From: Isoetes taiwanensis
Taxonomy: Eukaryota > Streptophyta > Lycopodiopsida > Isoetales > Isoetaceae
NCBI GenBank assembly: GCA_021234155.1
Contig: JAJEKV010000900.1
Span: 1-64,000 of the forward strand
Length of the DNA: 64,000 nt
Direction: 5' to 3'
The position numbers and the translations under genes are program-made. The notes below the pieces were generated by a model that worked only from the letters and a program-made list of their open reading frames with translations, was not told where the DNA came from and ran no database searches. Shown piece after piece: positions 53,935 to 64,000 of this stretch. Numbering within the stretch: the stretch's first letter is position 1; every line of letters starts with the position of its first letter.

Positions 53935-55806
53935 TGTTGCCCCTTTGAAGTGGCAACATGAAGAAGAAATGAAGATATGAAGAAAATTCTAAGCATTGAG
54001 GAGCTATTAAGGAAAGGTATCGTGCTGAAAGAGAATCTAGGCCGTGTGAGTACCCCGCCAAACTTTAGCCAAAATTAGCCATCCTTGATTTTTCCCAAAT
54101 TTTTGAGCCTATCTCCCATTTCTCCTTGAATTTCCCCTATCGCTAGCCAAATATGCTTCTAAAGATGCCTAAAAATCCCAAAATGCCAAAAATCTATACC
54201 TTTTGCCAAGTGGCATCCTAGTCATCATCCAAAAGTGCCAAAGATGTCAAAAAAAAGTCAAGTGAAAGTCAAAATAGAAAGTCAAAAGGCACACTTTCCA
54301 AAAATACCCTTTGCCCGCCATCAAGAGTCAAAATGCCACCTAGGGATGGCCACCTTGCTCACAAAAATGCTTTGTCATCCAACTTTGGTTATATCTTGCC
54401 ACTTGGGTCAAAATCATGCCACCTCATCAAAAAAATATCAAGGGGCATTTAAAATTTCGAAAATCCACTTAGGCAAAAGCCATGTTTGACCTTGCCACAT
54501 CATCCTTCATTATGCCAAGTCATCATTTCATCATGTCCAAGCCACCATTGATTCACCTTTTTAGCCAAAAATCAAAGTGCCATTTTCCAAAATTTGACCA
54601 CCTCACCATGTTGCCCCAATGAAAATATGCCACCGCACAAAAAATTTCCAAAAAGACCTTATATAGACCCTTGAATTCCAATTTTGGGAATCGTGCCCTT
54701 TGAGAAAATGTAAAAAAATTGTCCTATTCTACCACCCCCGACCTAGATTCCTTTTCAGCCAATCACCCCCTCCACGTGGCTCACCCGTGTGGGGAGGTGT
54801 GGAGGTACCAATCCCATGTGGGCAAGACACGCCAATTTAAGAGTTTGCGTGGATCGAGCTATATATACCTGAGTGACTTTTTGATTTAGGCCTCGTGGGA
54901 TATATCCATCTAAGAAAACCGCCAAGATCCATTAGGGTTTTATGATTCTCGCAAACCTCGCGACTTTGAGTGATGCGAGCGATTCACTGATCATAATCGA
55001 CCTCTGGAACCAATCAATCATGAAGAAGGATGTCAATTAATGGAGATCATGCCAAGAAGAATATTGCCTATTTTGGGAAAGAAGAGTTCATTGGCCATAT
55101 GCATACAAATTGAGCTCTAACTACCCCGATTAATGTGTCTATAAAGATGATCCCGAGCCGATTCCATGGCGTGAGAGGAGATTTTTGATCGTAAACCCGC
55201 CCTTGTTTTTGAAAGCCAAGATTTCCAAGTCTCGATACAAATTCTATTTTGAGTGATCAAATGGATTACCCGATTGTATTATGTTCCTAAGATAACTGGA
55301 GAAAAGTTTTCTTGAACAATTCATAGGTGTTTCCCCTTTCTTCAATCGATTGAAGTTTTTTCAAAAATTAGGGTTTTCCCATTTTTTATGTGCGAGTCCA
55401 TGCTTAACTTTGCCACAAATTTCCCATCAATCTTGATCAACAAATGAGTTGAAATCAATTCAAGTTATCCGATATTATCTAGATTTAGCTAAACAAATAG
55501 CTATTCTCGCTGCAATTTGCTCAAATATTTCATTTGCATTCAAAGGAAGTTTGACTACATCCCAAAGTTTTTTCTTCAATCATTTCCACTACTTTGTTAC
55601 AGAAAACATCCCAGTCATACACCTGCATTCACATATCACCTTATTTCCTCACATTTGCACCTCTTTTCTCATCTTTTCTCATCCCCTCACCACACCTTTG
55701 GCTCTCTGCCCCCTAAACACAGAATTTGGCAAGTATCTTTTAGGAAATCCCACAATTTAGAGATTTGTGCATCACAGTTTTTGCAAGGATTCTGTGAAAG
55801 GCAACA
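53935..55806 (+). repeat. 3' LTR
   Basis: 1872 bp, same ends as the 5' LTR (TGTTGCC ... GGCAACA). TATA box at 54860-54867. It differs from the 5' LTR by many single-base indels, and some stretches are rewritten (about 54950-55010 and 55090-55150). Confidence 0.95.
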
Positions 55807-55811
55807 TCATG
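55807..55811 (+). repeat. Target-site duplication, right (TCATG)
   Basis: TCATG directly after the terminal CA of the 3' LTR, identical to 45663-45667. Confidence 0.9.
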
Positions 55812-56659
55812 TAACATTCCATTCATTAAAAATAATCAATGCTCATAAGTCGTATTTATTTAAAGTGGGACTCATTCCATTCCCATTTTTTTTCGGAAGC
55901 CGGTTAATTAACATAAAAAGTAGCACCCCGACCCGAAAACTATCCTTAATTCCAATTTTTGAATAAAACTCAATCCGAAGCTTTGTCAGTAGCTTTTTCC
56001 CCGGTTCATGAAGTCGAGAACAAAACAATGCAATCAAACAAAGGAAATTCATTAAAGTTTAAAACCAAAGATCTAGTTGAAAAAGAATTTTTATTAATAA
56101 ATTGAGCGTGATACAATGTATTTTACATCTGGACGCAGAGACCATGGTGGTCTTGTGGCCACTACGATTACATCATCTTGGTAGGTGGTCCACCTTAGGG
56201 GATTAACTTATGGGCTTCTTCATGCCGCCTCAGTAAGCCTTTGGGGCAACCCAAGAGTGTGGAATGCCTCACGTGGAGGTGCCTCTCGAGCTACCTACTG
56301 ACCCGTCCCACCCGACTTCTCCACTCGCCTCCCCGCATGCCTTTCATCGAATATGTTCCTTCCCCAACCTCCGTGGATGCTATGCAATGCTTGTAAGATG
56401 CTTTGAGCTTCCTCGACTTTTCATTTTGTTCTTCGGGCCGTTTCTTTATCCCCGTGGTGTAGCGAGCAACCTCTCAATTCACGAGCAACCTTGTCCCAAA
56501 GGCGGGCAAGAGTGTAGCGTGACCGATCTCGGGATCTGTAATCGGTATTTCTTCCGCCTTTGAGCTGGATCTCGGTGGTCACCGAGCGGTCTCGTGATGC
56601 CCGAGCGGGATCTCAGGCCGGTGTCGATCCGTGCCTAAACCACCCCGGAGCAAGGAGAG
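55812..56659. other. Intergenic, no recognisable gene
   Basis: Sequence becomes GC-richer from about 56120 on. A plus-strand frame of 99 codons (56264-56563) has no recognisable motif. Confidence 0.4.
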
Positions 56660-57140
56660 TATGATTAACAATCACTTGCTATTAGTCAAAACGAAGAAAA
56701 GAATGTTGAAATCAAATTACAACGGGAGAACATTCATTCCATACAAATTGCATCCAATGCGTGGGAAGTAGTGTCTTCTTCGACGAAGTCGAGAAAGGCC
56801 CATAAAAGTCAAAGTACAACCATTCTCATTAGAATATGGTTGCATCCAATCACACACGGAAGCATACAAATGCTTTTGTCAACGAGACAACCAAGATGTC
56901 TTCGACTCACCGCGAGTCGAGAAAGGCCTTAGGAAACCCAATGTACAAGCATTATCATAATAAATGGTGGCTGCATCCAAATCCACACAATCAAACATAC
57001 AAATGGTTTCATCAACATTTAGCATGCCTTTCGACTCGTGAGTCGAGAAAGGCATCTAAAAACTCAATATACAAGTATATTCATTACAAAATGGTCAATA
57101 CATGTGTTCACGCCGATTACAATATTCACACAATTTGACT
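56660..57140. repeat. Tandem repeat, about 124-bp units with a hairpin in each
   Basis: Four units. Landmarks recur in order: a GTACAA/TACAAC word, CATTCTCAT/CATTATCAT/TATTCATTAC, TGCATCCAA, CACACAATCA-like, ATACAAATG, and then the hairpin motif at 56780, 56901 and 57030 followed by GAGAAAGGC. The hairpin stems are TCGACT/AGTCGA type, with variable loops. Confidence 0.75.
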
Positions 57141-58286
57141 ATCCAAAGAAGTGGGTCACTCTTCTTGTTCACCAAAGTATTTGTCGTCCATAGCTTTCAT
57201 ATATGATCGCTTGCTCTCTAGATCGGGTTCCGCGGAGGCTCGGATAGTTCGTAGTTAACATCGGGCGCATAAGAATGGCAAAGAGGGATTCCGCCAAGAC
57301 AGACAGAGTCAAAGGACAACCACCTATCCGCCTCATATTCTTCAGGTCGATATGGCTTAGCAATGATTGTATTTGGCGCTGCTATGATAGCACTTGTAGG
57401 CGGAGTCGTCTATGATCGGGCTGCGGTTGTGTTTGCCATAGTCCTCGAATTGCTCATAAACGCCGCCCGGCCTTTTCACCATTATAGGCTTCCTTTTGTG
57501 ATGGCCGGATCGAGGTCCTTCACATACTTTCCAACTTTCGCTTCCCCAAACGTAACTTGAACTTCAAAACTGAAATGCCTAGAACACCAAGAACATTGAC
57601 AATATTTTTTTTTGCCATACAAGACCATATGCCCACTTCAATCCCCGCCTGTGCACCATTCAATAATTTCTTAGCTCTAGGCCTCTGATACACTATTTTA
57701 TGCTCGCCTTTGATTGGGATCGCGAGGTGTTAATCTCGGGACATCTTTGTCGTGGTATACCGCAGCTAATACTCCATTGACGCCAAATATTACAAGCTTG
57801 GTGGGACCACTGGATCCCAGCTTGAGTTTGGCTCACCATATTTCCTGTTCATCAAAGGGGATCCAAATGCGGGATCATTATCTTCTCCGGTCCCTTTCTC
57901 TGTTAGCAAAGTAGTCTCGCCTGGATTGTCTTTGGGAAGTGCATTCTCCTCCTCGTGAAGTGAACCGATGCTTTCCAATGACAATGATCCTGAGTCGCTG
58001 GACACGGAATTTCCGGATTGAAATGATGACATCCGGCCGAAGGAACGAGTTTTTCGACTCGCGAAGTCGAGAATGAAAAGAAAAGATATTGAAAGGAACG
58101 TTTTCGACTCTGAAGTCGAGAAACACCGATAGAGCAAAGTAAACTCACCTCAATCTCAGGTTTTCAATAATGTTTTCGGCAAAGATTCTCGTCCAAACCT
58201 TCGACATTCTCGCCTCCGCCGCCTTTGTCTCCCCTCGCCCCTCGCCGCCTTTATCGCTTCCATTTGTCTTCCTCCCCTTGAAATGC
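57141..58286. other. GC-richer block, hairpin motifs, no gene identified
   Basis: Hairpin motifs at 58051-58074 and about 58100-58125. Frames on the minus strand (57790-58148) overlap each other and translate the hairpins, so they are not convincing genes. Confidence 0.4.
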
Positions 58287-58805
58287 TCATGAAGCAGCAT
58301 CCGTGTATGACCGAATGGTTTCAACCATGTCCTTATTTCCAACCACGGATATAGGTTTCATTCCAAACAAAGATAGCCCCCGAGAGAAGAACAGCCATTC
58401 ATGTACCACTTCAAGATACAATTTGATCTTCCTCACCGCCGGGTTATGAAGTACTTGATAACTCTTGGCCGGATAGGAATTTATGTATAGGACCGGTCGC
58501 ACCATCTTTGCTGACCTTGTCCATCGATGGAACATCCTCCATAAACCCCGCCCCTTCCGTGGTTCCATCCGCTCTTGAGAGATCATGAACTTGTCGAGAT
58601 AATGATGCTCGCTAGACCACCACTTATCCAGTCGATCGCCGATCTTGAAATCAAAACCAAAACTATGTTGGCAAAGCTTGGTGCCTTCGGGTTTCAAGTC
58701 CGCACTCATGATCAAGTTCAGATATGGAGTGCATGATCTTGTTGGTGAAGTTAATATCACCGCCCATTGGGAGACAACAAATTGTCCGATTGCCCCGACA
58801 TGCAA
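58287..58805 (-). CDS. Unknown 172-codon ORF
   Basis: The longest coding-like frame in the right-hand block. Protein-like composition: a basic/aromatic middle (FDFKIGDRLDKWWSSEHHYL and RGLWRMFHRW), then YPAKSYQVLHNPAVRKIKLY and a hydrophobic VVHEWLFFSRGLSLFG. A smaller frame on the same strand directly to its right (58879-59202) may be the preceding part of the same decayed gene. I do not recognise the family. A retroelement-associated protein is plausible given the surroundings, without direct proof. Confidence 0.35.
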   Translation of the reverse strand: MHVGAIGQFVVSQWAVILTSPTRSCTPYLNLIMSADLKPEGTKLCQHSFGFDFKIGDRLDKWWSSEHHYLDKFMISQERMEPRKGRGLWRMFHRWTRSAKMVRPVLYINSYPAKSYQVLHNPAVRKIKLYLEVVHEWLFFSRGLSLFGMKPISVVGNKDMVETIRSYTDAAS

Positions 58806-58878
58806 AAGACAAGGAAACCGAAAGTATCCAGTCGGTCATGTCCCAGACACGCCTTGTACCACCGCTTATGTCACTTTG

Positions 58879-59202
58879 TCATAAAAAGGGTGGGTCTTCG
58901 ATCATATTGATGGCAAATAGTGCCACGGGTCCAGGTGCCGCCTGCACCACCAAATCCCTCAGGTCCCAAAGTAACCAAAATGGGGAGCTATCGTCGCCTT
59001 TAAATGGGACCACCCCGAATCCAAGCTTCCTCTTCAGGAATTGCCATAGCAATTCAGTGGAAAGGAAGGGTTTTGACGCTACGCTTTCAGCTTTTGGTGT
59101 TGATGTAGGTTGACATAGACGGTTCAATTCCTTCATGTCTTCCTCATCAAGGGCAGCCTTTTTCCTTGTAATAATCAAAATCATGGTATTCATTAGATGC
59201 AA
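58879..59202 (-). CDS. Unknown 107-codon ORF
   Basis: Starts in a hydrophobic stretch, then DEEDMKELNRLCQP, FLSTELLWQFLKRKLGFG and SPFWLLWDLRDLVVQAAPGP. Trp-rich and protein-like. Same strand and about 75 bp from the 172-codon ORF, so the two probably belong to one broken gene. Family not recognised. The plus-strand frames over the same region are most likely shadows. Confidence 0.3.
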   Translation of the reverse strand: MHLMNTMILIITRKKAALDEEDMKELNRLCQPTSTPKAESVASKPFLSTELLWQFLKRKLGFGVVPFKGDDSSPFWLLWDLRDLVVQAAPGPVALFAINMIEDPPFL

Positions 59203-62200
59203 CGCTGCGTAACTCCGTGATGCCTTCTTTCTAACGCGACGCCGCCTTTTAGGACCGTGGCATAATCCTTTTGCGCCCCGTGATTTTAGAACTCCCCGGT
59301 CTTCCTACAGATTGTTCCATCCAAGATTTTGCCTTGTAGTTCAAGCGTTTTTTGTCCGTGAGGCCCTCAGATCCTCTTTCATGAACCGCTTGTCAAACAA
59401 CTTGGGGTCCGCCTGCTGGAAATTCTCCATTGCTGTCCTTCGCCTTTGCCTCTTGTCCATTTAGCCCATATCTCAGCCCCCATTTCTCCTAGACCGCCTC
59501 TAAGCTAAGAATGAGGTCATATTGGTCCGAGAGAGACTCCCCCGCCTTTCCTTGGTGTTGTTCTTTTCTCCTCTCTTCTTCCTCTCCCTCATCATCTTCC
59601 TCCTTCCCTCCAGCGAACATATCCGTGATAGTTTCTCAAAGGTCTTCCACTTATCCGAGGGAGCCCCTGTTTTCTTTAGGACGAGAGGACAACCCAATGC
59701 TTTCCATCGTTGCCTAGCGTGTATGATCTGGTCGATAAGGGCTGCATTCAGTAAATGTACCAATGTCGAGCATGAAAGTATCTACAAACACCCGAATAAA
59801 CAAGAAATAGTAGTTAGGGTTTTCTCTTTTCGCGAGCGAAGTCGTAGAAAAAAAATTTGAATGTCTAATTTTTTTTTACTTATCCGGTTTTTCAAAGGGA
59901 CTTTCGCTGAGTCGAGAAAGCTCTACCATCCTTTGATTTGCCGATTTCTCGGGTTTCTCGACTCGCGAAGTCGAAAGCTCGAGGAAATCCCTTTGATAAT
60001 CTTAAAAATGTTAGATGGCTTTCGACCGCGAGTCGAAAAAGTCCCCTTGAATGTCTAATTTTCTTTACTTTTCGACTCGCGAGTCGAAAAGATCCCTCGA
60101 TCCTCAAATTTTGCCAAGATAATTCCGAAGTCGAGAAATGTTAAATGTTAGGATGGCTTTTTCACCGGGCGAAGTCGAATGGAAAGATTCGTAGAGTTAA
60201 TTACCTTTACGTGAGCCGCACTCGGCCGCTATTGTGTTCGGCGGCATAACGCCGCCGCTCGGTTGTCGGCGCTCACGAAAAGAACTCGTGACTCGCTTGG
60301 CATATCTATCCTTGATCCTTTGGGGCACCTCCTTCTCCGCCTCTAATACTTGAGCCGCCTCACCGAACGCCGACCGCCCACAACCCGTAATCCTGACGCT
60401 TTTTCCTTTCGATCTTTCCTCGACTTCCAAATTTGAACAACTCAATCACCGCCGACCGCTTAAAAGGTATGACATCCGCAGCATTGATCTGCAACAGATG
60501 TCGCGACCATCGGTTCGTAATCTCCAAAGATGTGTGCCGGATTAAATTTCGCGGGTTGAACAAGACAAGCATCTCCCGTGCAAACCTTCAGCCGCCTAAT
60601 GTCCAGCCAGCAGCTTTGTGTGATATTCCCAACGGATAATACCGGAGCTAGCCGCTTCCATTTTTCAGGCCCTCTCTGCGGAAATCCTGATCTGATCATC
60701 CGATCCATTATTGGAGAGTCTAATTATATGTTCGCTCATCTTCGCCATCCGATTCCTCCCGTGGTGGTGTCATCTTCCCATTTTTGTTTTGGTGGACTTT
60801 TTGTGTATGAACCACAACTTCATTCCCCATCAGAGTGTTGTAGAGCCTTCAAAGACAAGAGAAGTGAAGCTCCCCGTATTGAACAGCTTTTTCCCCACTC
60901 GAAATCTCCATACCAAGCTCCCTGATGTTAGGGTTCCCGCCTCCTTCATCCCTTCCAGATCCTTCCACCCAAGGTTTTGACACTTAAAGCATGCCTTTTT
61001 TTCAGGTTCTTAGCCTTGCTCATGGAAGAGTGAGAATAATTTGAAACGCTAATTTTTGGTGTGATAGAACTTACTTTTCCGGCAATCCTCGACATGTAGT
61101 GTTAAATGCTTTGAATTGGGCGCAGAGATCGGAGAGCACAACACCCATTTTCTTGTACTTGTCTCCTGAGTTTCTTGTCCCTTTGGTGTAGAAACAGAGA
61201 TTTTCTCTTCCCACTTGTCGATACCTCGACATACCACCAAGAATCGGCCGCCGTTTCAAGAAGCTCGCTTCCAGTCCCTCGATGACCTAAGAATGAGTTC
61301 GCCGATGATCACTGAGTCCGAGGTGAATGCCGAAGAAGAAAGGATGGATCGGGTTAAGGTATTCACAAAAGAAAACCTCGTGAGCTCACCGTGTTTGTCT
61401 TCTTCTTCTTCATGCCGCTGGTAGAAGCATCCTCCGGCCGCTTCTTGGACCTGAGTCGCCATGTTCATGCCCCTCTCATCCTCTTCGACCCCTCTCAGAA
61501 TTAAGTTTCTCCTACAGGTGAGTTTTAGGACCTGCATGTAAAAAAAAGATCGGGCGCTGTTCTTTAGTTTGAACTTAAGGACATGCAATCATTTATGAAA
61601 AAAGCTGGCTATGGTACAAAGACGGGTCGGGTTTTAGCCCGCCCAAACACTATTTCAAATTTAATCACATCAAGGGACTAAGTGAGCGGAGCGTAGTTTA
61701 TCTTCCCGCCGCATTGGGGACCTCGAAATGAGGGGAGCATCGACCGTAGCGTACTTCCGAATGGCGCCGCGACGGTAAGCAACGCTTTGCATATGTGTGT
61801 TTTTCCCGACCGGCCCCATTGCAAGCAGCTTGATTTGATCGATGAGCACCTGAGCTAAGGTAGGAAGCGGAGAGGAGCCGCCGCATTACTGAACTCTACA
61901 ATCGCGGGCGCCATGGAACGGGGATACGAGAATCGCAGCTGGATACAAGTATTAGCTGGCGTAATACACTCTTTGAAGAGACCCACGTAAGAAGCTAACA
62001 CTCTAGGTGAGGTGCGGATCCGCTATACAAAGGCTCCAAGGAATTACCGGCGGAAGAGGTGAGTTTCAGGATGCCTATGTTATTTCGCTTGTAGAACATG
62101 CCGCCAGTGGTTTAAATAATGGAACCGCCGATAAGCTCGACGGATTATCAATCGCTTTCCTTGTCCAAAGATTTTTCAGCTTCGAGATGATTTATCTCCG

Positions 62201-62364
62201 GGTCGAGAGATGCTCGGCAAGAAAACAATGGATCGGGGTTTATGAACAGCCCCGCTTTTAGGTGTCTTTTTTTTCATGGTGTTTTCTTGGAATGTTGTGC
62301 ATAGATCAGGGCCAAGGCCCGTGAGATGCGGTTCAAATGCATCCTCTTGAAGTTGTCTAGGCCT
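59203..62364. other. GC-richer block with scattered hairpin motifs and broken frames
   Basis: No identified gene. A charged minus-strand frame (59500-59763; RRKMMRERKKRGEKNN) and minus-strand frames at 60197-60708 that run into one another across shifts look like remnants of one gene but match nothing I know. Hairpin motifs cluster at 59830-60180, including the perfect one at 60068-60091. Confidence 0.35.
60068..60091. repeat. Perfect 24-bp palindrome
   Basis: CTTTTCGACTCG followed directly by its exact reverse complement. Best-preserved member of the hairpin family of 56.7-63.9 kb. Confidence 0.95.
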
Positions 62365-63900
62365 TCCACCAGTCCGAACCAATTCTCGCAATATTCGAGG
62401 AAGATGGTTCGAAGGGAGAGTGGCTCGCATGTGCTAGAGGCAGAGGAACCAAAACAGAGAATACAAAGTGCAGTAGTTGTAGAGAATGCAAGCCTTGGCT
62501 TCTCTATGGTTTCCAGGGAAGAGTTGTAGAGGTTTCCACCCAGTCCAGCCCCCTCCCCCTTCGCAATAATATTCGACTAAGATGGTTCAAGGAGAGTGAT
62601 CGACCGGGTCGAGCCACCCGCTACCATATAATGTGAGAATTGGTCGTTAAGGATTCTAATTTTCGGAGTCGAGAATGCGAAGAGTCGCTTCGTTTATTAT
62701 TTTGACTCGCAAGTCGAAAGAATGCCTTGCCATCCGTGAACTCCGGTTAGTACACACCTGAGTGCCGGCTGGTTAAGGTATTCCCCACTCGCAGGCGAAT
62801 GCATGTGCCAGCTCTATGGTTTCCCCGCGCGCAGAGTGGCTCTGACCGGGTAGAGGCCAACGCGACCACAATAATGTGAGAATTGGTTCGTTAGAGGATT
62901 CTCATCAGCGCAGTCGAGAATGCGACCGTTGGTTTAGGTTTTTTTCTCCGGCAAGTCGAGAATGCCTTAGCCATCGAGAACTCCGATGGTACACATGGAG
63001 TGCCTACGGTAAGGTATTCCTCGGGCGAGCCGAAATGCATACAGCTCGCGGGTTTCGCGGTTGTTAAGAGCCACCGCAGACAACCAAAACAACTTCCCCT
63101 CTCGCAATGTCCTGGGGAAGATAGAAGGAGAGTTGTTAAGACCGCCCGGCCAGCCAGCTCTAGAGGTATCGAGTCGTCGCTTCACTTTCACGAGTCAGAA
63201 AGCTGCCAAGCACTTCGGTGGGTTAGCTGGCCGTAGGCCTCCACCCAATCGAGCTCATCCCCTTCGCAATATTCGAACGAAGATGGTTCAAGGAGACGGC
63301 CTTTGATTGGGTAGAGGCCATTGCGACCACAATAATAATGTGAGAATTAATAAAGAAGAGTTGGCCTGCGCAGACAAAGGAAAACCACTTCCCTTCGCAA
63401 TGTCCGGTGGTAGATAGAAGGAGAGTGGTTAAGATCGCCGGCAGCCAGCTCTAGAGTGCACTAGAGTCTTTCTCGACTACCGGTCGAGAAAGCCGCCAGC
63501 ACTCGCTGGTTGTCGCTCACCTTCCCCGGAGCCAGCCCCTCTTCGCAATATTCGATGAGCATGGTTTGGAAGGAGAGTGGCTCGATCGGGTGGAGGCACT
63601 CGCGACCGCACAAAGGGCCATTGGCAGTATCACATTCTCGACTCACGAGTCGAAGGCTGCAGCCAGGTTCTAAAGAATGTGAAGACATTGGGTAGTCAAT
63701 GGTAATCCGAATCGCGAAGTCGAGAAGTCAACCGCCAAGAGTCCGTAGTGTACACTCCTCTTCGGCCGCTGAAGCCGGAAGTTCTAGACTTGAGAGTCGA
63801 AGAAGGCCCGGACTTCCCCGGACCGCTGCAAGCGGGGTATTCTCAACTCGCCACTCCCTTCTCGCATGTCTCCCGCAAAGGGATTTGGTCGTGAGTTAGA
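62365..63900. repeat. Higher-order tandem repeat field
   Basis: Two alternating kinds of unit. Type A (about 62365, 62535, 62790, 63240, 63518) carries CTTCGCAATATTCGA, AAGATGGTTCAAGGAGAG, GGGTAGAGGCC, GCGACCACAATAATGTGAGA or variants. Type B (about 63080 and 63374) carries CTTCCC.TCGCAATGTCC, AGATAGAAGGAGAGT.GTTAAG and CAGCCAGCTCTAGAG. The A-to-B-to-A period is about 280-300 bp in 63080-63600. Hairpin motifs (GAGTCGAGAA, AAGTCGAGAATGC, CTCGACTACCGGTCGAGAAA) punctuate the units. Confidence 0.7.
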
Positions 63901-64000
63901 AATGGAGATTCGCGGAAGCAATTCCTATTCTTAGTTCTTGCCGGAGAAAGACATTCCTAGTTATGTTCTGTTAATGCTCAATATCTTACTTCCTAACACC
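63901..64000. other. Window end, nothing identified
   Basis: One hundred bases with no recognisable feature. The repeat field may continue beyond the window. Confidence 0.5.

Larger units (their letters stand above)
45668..55806 (+). mobile_element. Ty3/Gypsy LTR retrotransposon, 10.1 kb, coding-dead
   Basis: Complete structure: two direct LTRs (45668-47553 and 53935-55806) that begin TGTTGCC and end GGCAACA, a 5-bp target duplication TCATG, a primer-binding site, and decayed gag, protease, RNase H, reverse transcriptase and integrase in the plus direction. Integrase follows RT, which defines Gypsy. The wording (DGGS protease, FDGS/NEAEY RNase H, LDDLT RT motif, YPRGNG integrase) resembles the plant Tat/Athila branch. 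Every domain is frameshifted or stopped. Confidence 0.95.

Overview
The window looks like nuclear DNA of a vascular plant with a large, repeat-rich genome. The evidence is long AT-rich stretches without genes, plant-type LTR and non-LTR retrotransposons, a histone H2A beginning of plant type, and a C-type lectin receptor kinase of the single-copy plant family (compare Arabidopsis At1g52310). A Helentron-type element and a LINE that is not of the usual plant L1 kind point, weakly, away from flowering plants towards a fern or lycophyte. That is inference. Nothing bacterial, plastid or mitochondrial was seen, and no complete intact protein-coding gene could be shown.

Layout. 1-8.7 kb: AT-rich, one unknown small ORF, a dispersed repeat present twice (4.26 and 7.76 kb), the second copy holding a 35-bp LINE-tail insertion. 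8.77-13.05 kb: GC-rich island with a decayed non-L1 LINE on the minus strand. 13-22.4 kb: mostly empty, short tandem duplications and a truncated histone H2A gene. 22.47-25.24 kb: 5'-truncated L1-type LINE, minus strand, with its poly(A) tail. 25.2-31.5 kb: mostly empty, with candidate exons, a truncated copy of the non-L1 LINE (28.29 kb) and tandem repeats. 31.8-36.2 kb: the most gene-like part. A C-type lectin receptor kinase pseudogene runs leftwards; about 145 bp from its start an unidentified rightward gene candidate begins, with a TA-flanked MITE in its first intron and a 0.7-kb exon-bearing segment duplicated in tandem. 37.5-40.05 kb: a Helentron remnant (PIF1-like helicase joined to an EEP endonuclease), minus strand. 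40.25-44.4 kb: a PIF/Harbinger element with a Myb/SANT-like ORF and a DDE transposase facing each other, bracketed by GGGA arrays. 45.67-55.81 kb: a structurally complete but coding-dead Ty3/Gypsy retrotransposon of 10.1 kb with 1.9-kb LTRs and a 5-bp target duplication. 55.8-64 kb: GC-richer sequence with decayed unknown ORFs, two tandem-repeat fields and about 15-20 copies of a short hairpin motif (TTTCGACTCGCGAGTCGAAA-like) not noticed elsewhere in the window.

The window is therefore a layered graveyard of at least six kinds of mobile element around one small gene neighbourhood. The elements most worth following up are the Helentron, the Gypsy element whose RNase H lies upstream of the reverse transcriptase, and the hairpin-bearing repeats at the right end. 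All coordinates and translations were read by eye; frameshifts may be real decay or assembly indels.
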